48,542 nucleotides of DNA from NCBI GenBank assembly GCA_947629175.1, contig CANRCT010000025.1, forward strand, positions 1-48,542. Reading direction: 5' to 3'. The notes under the pieces are model-generated. The model made no database searches and was not told the origin of the DNA. It saw nothing but the letters and a program-made list of their open reading frames with translations. Shown in pieces: positions 43,076-48,542 of the stretch; position 1 is the first letter of the stretch; every line of letters starts with the position of its first letter. The position numbers and the translations under genes are program-made. This DNA comes from an uncultured Muribaculaceae bacterium (GTDB lineage: Bacteria > Bacteroidota > Bacteroidia > Bacteroidales > Muribaculaceae).

Positions 43076-44548
43076 ATGGCAAGTTACAATCGTCAGGTAA
43101 TCGACATACAGGCAAGTGCCGGAATGACCGGCGACCAGTCCAACGAGCATCAGCGACGCTGGACTGAACGCGGTTGGCGCGATGCCGCCAAGCATGGGAA
43201 TTATGATCCGACTCGGGCGAAACTCAATTTTGAGATAGCAAAGGGTGGGATTGTTCAACCCATCGACACATCAAAGAGCATCCCCAAACGAATAAAAGAA
43301 ACCTTGAAGGCGCGTGGAATCGTTGACCCTAATGAGGAGATGAAGGCTGCCGGTAGGACTCCCAACCGACGCACCGTGGTTAACATCATCTTCGGTGGTT
43401 CAAGAGAGCAGATGCACCGTTTGGCTTATGGCGATCAGGTGGTGAATCTGGAACATGGCGCTGACAATAGTCATATCACCCGTTGCAAGGATATTGAGGA
43501 ATGGGCAAAGGACATCTACGCATTCGCGTGTGGCAAATGGGGCGAGGAAAACATCGCGGGGTTCTATGTACACCTCGATGAGCAAAATGTGCACATCCAT
43601 TGTACGGTTCTGCCAATTACGCAGCGTAATAAGTTTTCATTCAAAGAATTGTTCGCTGGCAAGGATAAAGCGGAGTTTACTGTCCGGACACGCCGTCTTC
43701 ACGATGAACTCGCATTAGTCAATCAAAAATGGGGTCTTGCGAGAGGAAACGATAAGCAAGAGACGGGTGCGCGTCATCGGACAACTGAGGAATACCTTCG
43801 CGAGCTTAGGCAGGATTGCAACAGTCTGGAACTCGACATCGCTGAAAAGCATGAGACACTCCGGGACCTTTATTCGGACATCCGTAAGGCAGAGAAACGA
43901 TGCAAGGGTCTCACAACCATGATTCGTAATCTGGAAGCCAAAGAGCACGAACTGGCAGAGCAGCTGGAACAGCTGGAGACTCAGGTCGCCTCAGGCACAG
44001 GTAATGCAGAAGAACTGAATCGTCGAATTGCAGACTTACAGGCTCAACTCCGTTCAACATCATCCATTCTGGCTGACAAACGCGATAAATTGAAGAAGGC
44101 TGACCGGCAACTCGCCGACCTCAACGATGAAGTTGACACGCTCAAACATCAGGCATCTGATCTCAGGAAGGAGCGAGATAACTATGGGGCAGATATCAAT
44201 GAACAGGTACGGCTCCGTATGGCAGATGCCGTGCTTGGTAAAACGCTGATGGAATATGGCAAGGCTATTGAGTCGATGACTCCTGAACAACGTAAAGCTG
44301 TCGGTAATGATTTCATAACCCATCTTGCGGAGAAACCAGGCGAGATAATAAGCTGTGCAATGTATCTTTTTGCCGGATATGTCGATGGTGCTATTCAGTT
44401 TGCAAAAGGCTCCGGCGGTGGCGGCGGTTCGACAAGCGACCTTAAATGGGGACGTGATCCTGATGAGGATGATGCTCGTTTTGCTTTTCGTTGCATGGTA
44501 CAGGCCCATAAGATGCTCAAGCCGAATAAACAGCTCAAACGCAAATGA
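43076..44548 (+). CDS. MobV/Pre-type relaxase
   Basis: A 490-aa plasmid-recombination/mobilization protein. The N-terminal relaxase domain carries the metal-binding histidine motif YVHLDEQNVHIHCTVLP near residue 165-180. Residues ~240-400 are a long coiled coil (EKHETLRDLYSDIRKAEKR and following). A Gly-rich linker (GSGGGGGS) precedes the basic C-terminal tail. The enzyme nicks at an oriT and leads single-stranded transfer of mobilizable elements with help from a co-resident conjugation machine. The start is at 43076; longer in-frame starts lie in the hairpin region. Confidence 0.85.
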   Translation: MASYNRQVIDIQASAGMTGDQSNEHQRRWTERGWRDAAKHGNYDPTRAKLNFEIAKGGIVQPIDTSKSIPKRIKETLKARGIVDPNEEMKAAGRTPNRRTVVNIIFGGSREQMHRLAYGDQVVNLEHGADNSHITRCKDIEEWAKDIYAFACGKWGEENIAGFYVHLDEQNVHIHCTVLPITQRNKFSFKELFAGKDKAEFTVRTRRLHDELALVNQKWGLARGNDKQETGARHRTTEEYLRELRQDCNSLELDIAEKHETLRDLYSDIRKAEKRCKGLTTMIRNLEAKEHELAEQLEQLETQVASGTGNAEELNRRIADLQAQLRSTSSILADKRDKLKKADRQLADLNDEVDTLKHQASDLRKERDNYGADINEQVRLRMADAVLGKTLMEYGKAIESMTPEQRKAVGNDFITHLAEKPGEIISCAMYLFAGYVDGAIQFAKGSGGGGGSTSDLKWGRDPDEDDARFAFRCMVQAHKMLKPNKQLKRK

Positions 44549-44675
44549 GCGTTTACACTTTTTATTTGCCAAAATCTTGATTCAGTTAAGACAAGTTATA
44601 TAACAATCTGAAAGTGAACTAATATTTCAAAATCGGAAAGGAAAATTGTTCCTTTGCGCAAAAAAACCAAAGCAC

Positions 44676-46196
44676 ATGAAACAAATATCTCAAATATTCT
44701 TGTTGGCTCTGACTGCGGGTCTTTCAAGTGTCGATGCTTTTGCCTATGCGACACCGATACACCCGCAGCTTCCACAGACAATTCTGGAGCCTCAAAATGT
44801 CAGCTATACTGAGAATGTGGTGGAGACACCCGGATGGAAAGGAAACTGGTTTATTGGTGTCAATGGCGGCGTCAATGCTTTCATTGGTTCACCTCTCGGA
44901 TGCGAAGATATCTGGGGAAGATTGAAACCACATTTCGGCGTCAATGTCGGTAAATGGTACACTCCGACTGTCGGATCGCGACTCTCGTTCAGCGGATTTT
45001 CCATCAAGAACGGTGACATCAAAAATCAGAATTATTGGAGCGCTTCGGCCGATATGCTGTGTAATATCTCCAATGTAGTAAATGGCAAAGGTGACACACC
45101 GAAGGTCAGTCTCGTGCCGTATGTAGGCTTTGGAGTAATCCATAATAACCAGGCAAAGACATCGCCTTTCGCCATTTCTTATGGCATCATGGCGCAATAT
45201 GGATTGACTTCTCGTCTGAGTGTTACTCTGGAAGCCGGTGCCAAAACGACCTTCTCCGATTTCGATGGTATCGGGGCTTCAAACCGCTTTGGTGGTGACA
45301 ATCTGTTGTCTCTTTCGGCTGGACTGACATATACGATTGGTCGGACCGGATTCCGAAAAATAATCGATGCAAAGCCTTTCATGATTGATAATGCAAAGCT
45401 CAGAGAGACCTGCCGCGAACTCTACGAGGCTAACAACCGTTTGTCGAATCAAAACGCCCGTGATGCCCGTGCTCTTGCCGAATTGAAAAAGATTCTGGAG
45501 ATTGAAGGTTTGCTCACCCGATATGGCAATCTGTTCGACCCTGAATATGACAAATCGGGGCTAAAAAAATTCCCGATTAACGACTATTCCGGCCTCAATA
45601 GCTTACGCGCTCGTTTACATGGAGCTGGGTTAGATGCCTATTCCGGAAAAAGAACCTCTGATGATAACGTGCCTGATGATGACCTAACCGATTTTATCGA
45701 ATCTACGATACTCGGCGACAGCAAAAAGAATAATGATTCGGCAAGTGATAAAGCCCTAAAGTCAATTACTGAAGCGGACGATAGCATTGCCTCTTCAAAT
45801 CTCGATTTGGCAATAGACGGTAAATATGACAAGTATTTTGCACTAATCAGAAATGGAGAATCCTGCTTAGGAAGTCCGATTCTATTCTTCTTCCAACTCG
45901 GCACTACTAATCTGACAGACCAGTCTCAGCTTGTGAATCTCGATGAGATTGCCAGGGTTGCCAAGACATATGGTCTCCGCATTCGCGTCACCGGAGCTGC
46001 CGATTCACATACCGGCACAACAGATATCAACACCCGTCTCGGGAACGACCGAGCAGACTACATCATCAGTCAGCTTAAGGACCGAGGCATAAGCGCCTCC
46101 CTCATAACCAAAAACAACCGTGGCGGAATCGACCTTTTCAATCCCGGAGAAGCCAACCGTCACTGCAAGATAGAACTATTTCTTACTGCCAAATAA
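44676..46196 (+). CDS. OmpA-family outer-membrane protein
   Basis: A 506-aa protein with a signal peptide (MKQISQIFLLALTAGLSSVDAFA). It is followed by a beta-barrel-like region (GNWFIGVNGGVNAFIG to LTYTIGRTGF), a helical/linker segment with an Asp/Ser-rich stretch (about 310-380), and a C-terminal OmpA peptidoglycan-binding domain: FFFQLGTTNL, RVTGAADSHTGTTDINTRL and NDRADYI. Expected to link outer membrane and peptidoglycan. The ATG at 44676 gives the signal peptide its normal start. No mobile-element link is apparent, so it may mark the chromosomal side. Confidence 0.85.
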   Translation: MKQISQIFLLALTAGLSSVDAFAYATPIHPQLPQTILEPQNVSYTENVVETPGWKGNWFIGVNGGVNAFIGSPLGCEDIWGRLKPHFGVNVGKWYTPTVGSRLSFSGFSIKNGDIKNQNYWSASADMLCNISNVVNGKGDTPKVSLVPYVGFGVIHNNQAKTSPFAISYGIMAQYGLTSRLSVTLEAGAKTTFSDFDGIGASNRFGGDNLLSLSAGLTYTIGRTGFRKIIDAKPFMIDNAKLRETCRELYEANNRLSNQNARDARALAELKKILEIEGLLTRYGNLFDPEYDKSGLKKFPINDYSGLNSLRARLHGAGLDAYSGKRTSDDNVPDDDLTDFIESTILGDSKKNNDSASDKALKSITEADDSIASSNLDLAIDGKYDKYFALIRNGESCLGSPILFFFQLGTTNLTDQSQLVNLDEIARVAKTYGLRIRVTGAADSHTGTTDINTRLGNDRADYIISQLKDRGISASLITKNNRGGIDLFNPGEANRHCKIELFLTAK

Positions 46197-46370
46197 GACT
46201 ACTTTTTCTTTTTGAATTTTCTAACGTGAAACAGCTCGACCGAGAGGCCGGGCTGTCGCATTTAGTTGTATATCGCACTAAATATTAAAAATTATAAGAG
46301 ATGATATTCTCATCAGAAAATTTTTTGCAAAAAAATTCATGTTACGCAAAAAGGCTGCATGTCGGGTATC

Positions 46371-46378
46371 TAACTTTG
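46371..46378 (+). promoter_or_regulatory. Possible -7 box of the tRNA operon
   Basis: TAACTTTG lies 15 nt before the tRNA-Ser gene and fits TAnnTTTG. No TTTG at the expected -33 distance. Confidence 0.4.
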
Positions 46379-46393
46379 CATCGTCAAACAAAA

Positions 46394-46480
46394 GGAAGCA
46401 TGGGTGAGCGGCCGAAACCGGCGCTCTGCTAAGGCGTTAGACCGGCAACGGTCTCGGAGGTTCGAATCCTCCTGCTTCCG
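46394..46480 (+). tRNA. tRNA-Ser (GCT)
   Basis: Acceptor GGAAGCA/TGCTTCC with discriminator G, anticodon loop CTGCTAA (anticodon GCT), a long variable arm (GACCGGCAACGGTC) and T-arm GGAGGTTCGAATCCTCC. First tRNA of a six-gene cluster. Confidence 0.9.
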
Positions 46481-46485
46481 CAAAT

Positions 46486-46560
46486 GGTGAGATAGCTCAA
46501 CTGGATTAGAGTCGCGGTCTACGAAGCCGCAGGTTGTGGGTTCGACTCCCACTCTCATCA
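46486..46560 (+). tRNA. tRNA-Arg (ACG)
   Basis: Acceptor GGTGAGA/TCTCATC, anticodon stem GCGGT/GCCGC with loop CTACGAA (anticodon ACG), T-arm GTGGGTTCGACTCCCAC, discriminator A. Confidence 0.9.
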
Positions 46561-46564
46561 CAAT

Positions 46565-46637
46565 GGACACTTGGCAGACTTGGTGTATGCGCAGGACTGA
46601 AAATCCTGAGAACGTGGTTCAATTCCACGAGTGTCCA
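46565..46637 (+). tRNA. tRNA-Phe (GAA)
   Basis: Acceptor GGACACT/AGTGTCC, anticodon stem CAGGA/TCCTG with loop CTGAAAA (anticodon GAA), T-arm CGTGGTTCAATTCCACG, discriminator A. Confidence 0.9.
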
Positions 46638-46646
46638 CTAACCAAT

Positions 46647-46719
46647 CAGAGTGTAATTCAGTTGGTAGAATGCTTGGTCAGGGGCCAAGATGCCGCAGGT
46701 TCGAAACCTGCCACTCTGA
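46647..46719 (+). tRNA. tRNA-Pro-like, anticodon by position AGG, atypical loop
   Basis: Acceptor CAGAGTG/CACTCTG with C1-G72 and discriminator A as in bacterial tRNA-Pro, D-stem ATTC/GAAT, anticodon stem CTTGG/CCAAG and T-arm GCAGGTTCGAAACCTGC. The 7-nt loop is TCAGGGG. Position 33, almost always T, is C, and positions 34-36 read AGG. Either an unusual proline tRNA or a degenerate gene. Confidence 0.7.
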
Positions 46720-46725
46720 CAATAA

Positions 46726-46806
46726 CGGAGAGATGCACTACGGTGGTGCAGCAGACTGTAAATCTGCCGTCTTAGGACACAGTAGGTTCGACTCCTGCCT
46801 CTCCGA
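46726..46806 (+). tRNA. tRNA-Tyr (GTA)
   Basis: Acceptor CGGAGAG/CTCTCCG, anticodon stem GCAGA/TCTGC with loop CTGTAAA (anticodon GTA), long variable arm as expected for tRNA-Tyr, T-arm GTAGGTTCGACTCCTGC. Confidence 0.9.
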
Positions 46807-46819
46807 CAATTTTTACTAT

Positions 46820-46893
46820 GAGGAGGTGCCCGAGTGGTTTAAGGGGCCGGTCTGCAAAACCGGTTTTCGTCGGTTCAAATCCGATCCTTCTCT
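46820..46893 (+). tRNA. tRNA-Cys (GCA)
   Basis: Acceptor GAGGAGG/CCTTCTC, anticodon stem CCGGT/ACCGG with loop CTGCAAA (anticodon GCA), T-arm GTCGGTTCAAATCCGAT, discriminator T as is normal for tRNA-Cys. Confidence 0.9.
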
Positions 46894-46899
46894 CAAAGA

Positions 46900-46931
46900 G
46901 ATAGCCCGGTCGAATGTTTCGCCGGGCTATC
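46900..46931. terminator. Terminator after the tRNA cluster
   Basis: GATAGCCCGG pairs perfectly with CCGGGCTATC around a 12-nt loop. It lies between the last tRNA and the stop of the convergent regulator gene and may serve both. Confidence 0.75.
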
Positions 46932-46932
46932 T

Positions 46933-47340
46933 TCATAACATGAACATTAGTTTGTTCTTTACTTTAGAGAGGATTGTCGCGAGGTCTCTCGCTTCCCTGC
47001 CAAGGTCAAGATGCTGAATCATCTCGACGGCCTGGGAAAGCAGTTCGCAATCGTCTTCTGACAGAGGATGGTCATTGATAGAGTAATCAGGATCTTCGTA
47101 TCTGTAGAACTTATTGTCATAAACTTCAATGGGCGCGTTGTAGCCCAATTTGTCAGACCTCATTATCTGAATGTCGGCCTGTACGGTTCTCATGGACACT
47201 CCCTTCGTTATTCCCTCCATTTCGTATAGGGCATCTGAGCAGGCTTCGACGAGGTCGTCAAGTGTCCACCTTCTGTATTTGTTTCTCAAGCATCTGTCGA
47301 TGGTCTTGTATCTTATCAACGCATTTTTGTTTGCGGGCAT
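46933..47340 (-). CDS. WYL-type regulator, short form lacking the WYL domain
   Basis: A 135-aa protein matching the N-terminal part of WYL transcriptional regulators: KNALIRYKTIDRCLRNKYRR, the helix-turn-helix, then SMRTVQADIQIMRSDKLG and KFYRYEDPDYSIND. Full-length relatives have roughly 200 further residues with the WYL sensor domain, absent here. The frame stops right at the terminator next to tRNA-Cys. A direct repeat ATGCCGGACG (47391-47400 and 47414-47423) lies 51 nt upstream and could be an operator. Confidence 0.75.
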   Translation of the reverse strand: MPANKNALIRYKTIDRCLRNKYRRWTLDDLVEACSDALYEMEGITKGVSMRTVQADIQIMRSDKLGYNAPIEVYDNKFYRYEDPDYSINDHPLSEDDCELLSQAVEMIQHLDLGREARDLATILSKVKNKLMFML

Positions 47341-47390
47341 GGCTGTGGTAAAAGTCTGAATCGTTCATAAATTTTGAGATTGAGTGTGCC

Positions 47391-47423
47391 ATGCCGGACG
47401 ATAAAGGAGTAAGATGCCGGACG
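47391..47423. repeat. Tandem decamer ATGCCGGACG, possible operator
   Basis: Two identical 10-mers at 47391-47400 and 47414-47423, period 23 nt, close to two helical turns, upstream of the short WYL-type regulator. Confidence 0.45.
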
Positions 47424-47428
47424 GGCAC

Positions 47429-47463
47429 AAAAAAAGTTGGAAGCTTTCGAGGGCATTCCAACT
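47429..47463 (-). terminator. Terminator of the small Cys-rich gene
   Basis: Read on the minus strand, AGTTGGAA and TTCCAACT form a perfect 8-bp stem followed by seven Ts (47435-47429). Confidence 0.7.
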
Positions 47464-47493
47464 CTTCCTTTATCGTGATGATTTATCGTCGTG

Positions 47494-47640
47494 TCAGTTC
47501 ACGCAACTATCTTCACAACAGTATCGATGGAATCCCGGTCGTGCATATCGCTGATAAAATCGGCAATATGAACTCTGGCTATAACTCGGTCGGTTACAGC
47601 TTGTCACGTTAGCGGGATTTCTAAACTGTTGAGTATTCAT
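47494..47640 (-). CDS. 48-aa cysteine-rich small protein
   Basis: A short ORF (MNTQQFRNPANVTSCNRPSY at the start, CCEDSCVN at the end) with five cysteines and many Tyr/Arg residues. It has a compact transcription unit of its own: TAACTTTG -7 box at 47670-47663, 22 nt to the ATG, and a strong terminator 31 nt after the stop. No family recognised. It is more likely than the overlapping plus-strand ORF because that one has no signals. Confidence 0.5.
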   Translation of the reverse strand: MNTQQFRNPANVTSCNRPSYSQSSYCRFYQRYARPGFHRYCCEDSCVN

Positions 47641-47662
47641 TTTTTCGTTGCGTTTGCGACTG

Positions 47663-47670
47663 CAAAGTTA
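47663..47670 (-). promoter_or_regulatory. -7 promoter box of the 48-aa gene
   Basis: TAACTTTG on the minus strand fits TAnnTTTG; no TTTG at the -33 distance. Confidence 0.45.
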
Positions 47671-47767
47671 ACACAAATCTTTCAGATTCATAGTACTGCA
47701 GTCTTGATTTTGTTTTCCGGGCGCAAAATTACGACCTCGCTGCGCAGTCTATTTGCGTAGCTTGATA

Positions 47768-48259
47768 TTATTTGAAAAGATTTATTGTTTCTTTCCCCGT
47801 GTTAAGGCCGGTATTGTATGTAAAAGCGGTTCCGCCGGTCCTTATACCGTCGTAATAGGCAATAACCGCATCTGAATGATCAAGCATAAAGCGGTTGCGT
47901 GCCATCTCACAACCTTTATAATAACGTTGGCTAAGCGTTATTGCTTGATCTGCTTCTTCAAGAATCTGTTCATATTCCTGACGTTTTGAAGGCGACCACC
48001 GATCAGCTTGCCCGGCAAAAGGAACGACGCAGATAAGCACAATTTCCGGACATTCTTCTTTCAAATCAAGAACGGTCTTAGCTGCCATCATATCGAAGCC
48101 GAGAGCCATACCGGTCAGGAAGTTGGTAAAACCGTCCTCATAGAATTTGATAATTGTCCTACGGAGATTAACTTTGAGCTCTGAAGCTTTTCGTGGCTCT
48201 ATTTCACGATGACCTGTGAAACAAACAGTTTCTGACTTGTCAATCTTAAGTTCTTCCAT
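47768..48259 (-). CDS. SLOG-family protein (DUF1273/YpsA-like)
   Basis: A 163-aa Rossmann-like protein: VCFTGHREIEPRK at the N-terminus, TNFLTGMALGFDMMAAKTVL and LICVVPFAGQADRWSP. The pattern matches the DUF1273/YpsA branch of the SLOG superfamily, which binds nucleotide-derived ligands and is often seen near stress and defence genes. The gene is 4 nt downstream of the next one, forming a two-gene operon. Confidence 0.8.
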   Translation of the reverse strand: MEELKIDKSETVCFTGHREIEPRKASELKVNLRRTIIKFYEDGFTNFLTGMALGFDMMAAKTVLDLKEECPEIVLICVVPFAGQADRWSPSKRQEYEQILEEADQAITLSQRYYKGCEMARNRFMLDHSDAVIAYYDGIRTGGTAFTYNTGLNTGKETINLFK

Positions 48260-48263
48260 AACA

Positions 48264-48542
48264 TTATTCCTCTATTACTGCTTCCACAATTTCCTTGATG
48301 TAGAATAGCGACAGCTCATCGTCCATCGGATAAAAGGCTGCGTTGTTAAAACGACAGCAGAAATTCTCATAATCTCTCTCGTGAAGGGCATCGAAGAACC
48401 CCCAGGTATTATCCTTGTCGAAATCGCTGACGTCGGATTCTTGCTCGATTACATGCGGATTTATCAAAACAATATTATGACTTGGAAATATCACACGATG
48501 ATGTACGCCGACCGCTATCCCATTCAGTTCCGGCAGAACGTG
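48264..48542 (-). CDS. Hypothetical protein, 5' end beyond the window
   Basis: The frame is open from its stop at 48264 to the right edge, with no stop in the last 48 nt, so the gene probably starts outside the window. A GTG at 48494 could be an internal start but is less likely. The visible part (SHNIVLINPHVIEQESD, then DKDNTWGFFDALHERDYENF) is acidic with no known motif. It precedes the SLOG gene by 4 nt. Confidence 0.55.
   Translation of the reverse strand, partial: HVLPELNGIAVGVHHRVIFPSHNIVLINPHVIEQESDVSDFDKDNTWGFFDALHERDYENFCCRFNNAAFYPMDDELSLFYIKEIVEAVIEE

Noticed and set aside
47391-47612. 73-aa plus-strand ORF
   Set aside because: It crosses the terminator hairpin and has no promoter; the opposite strand carries a better-supported small gene.

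Overview
The window looks like a stretch of Bacteroidales accessory genome, with gut relatives such as Muribaculaceae a reasonable guess. Evidence: several promoters match the Bacteroidales consensus (TTTG, about 19-20 nt, TAnnTTTG), and the gene families (PcfK/PcfJ, a MobV-type relaxase, RhuM, QatABCD, AlbA/Schlafen-like ATPases, an OmpA-family porin) are typical of mobile elements in that order. No rRNA and no CRISPR array were seen. TAG is used as an ordinary stop in several intact genes, so the code is standard.

Left part (1-16.7 kb), accessory genes and integration scars: a tyrosine-integrase C-terminal remnant; an AlbA/Schlafen-like ATPase followed by a TOTE-type primase-helicase; an intergenic region packed with hairpins and related inverted repeats; a three-gene restriction-modification cassette (XRE regulator, methyltransferase with a nuclease motif, second nuclease) driven by a near-perfect promoter; rhuM; a Bro-N/Fic gene broken by an in-frame TAG; a second integrase that has lost an internal catalytic segment; and, on the minus strand, a three-gene overlapping operon (winged-helix protein, nucleotidyltransferase, metallophosphoesterase) resembling an AbiE-type toxin-antitoxin module.

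Middle part (16.8-44.5 kb), a mobilizable or conjugative-element backbone split by defence cargo. Backbone genes: DUF6926-like, PcfK, PcfJ, SSB, many small conserved unknowns, a serine-recombinase-like protein without its catalytic serine, a winged-helix replication-type protein and a MobV relaxase. The cargo (19.0-32.9 kb, minus strand) is a compact run of 13 genes with gaps of at most about 20 nt: XRE regulator, type IIG restriction-modification enzyme, a second DNA methyltransferase, complete qatABCD, then HD hydrolase, hypoxanthine/uracil-type DNA glycosylase, zinc alcohol dehydrogenase, a 52-aa Cys-rich protein, an exonuclease III-like protein without key catalytic residues, and an ADP-ribosylglycohydrolase-like protein without its metal-binding motifs. 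The first seven genes look AT-rich by eye and the last six do not, so two cassettes may have been joined. A second cargo module (35.4-37.1 kb) pairs a PIN-domain protein with an XRE-ImmA/IrrE protein whose promoter lies between the arms of a perfect inverted repeat.

The most novel signal is a set of four long, conserved, non-coding 5' leaders (16.8, 33.3, 34.7 and 37.15 kb). They form two families that share sub-blocks, and each sits just upstream of a small backbone gene or ssb. They look like an undescribed structured-RNA or regulatory element controlling the backbone genes together.

Right part (44.6 kb to the end) appears more chromosomal: an OmpA-family outer-membrane protein; a cluster of six tRNA genes (Ser, Arg, Phe, a Pro-like tRNA with C at position 33, Tyr, Cys); a short WYL-type regulator ending at the tRNA cluster; a tiny Cys-rich gene with its own promoter and terminator; a SLOG-family protein; and a gene that runs off the right edge.
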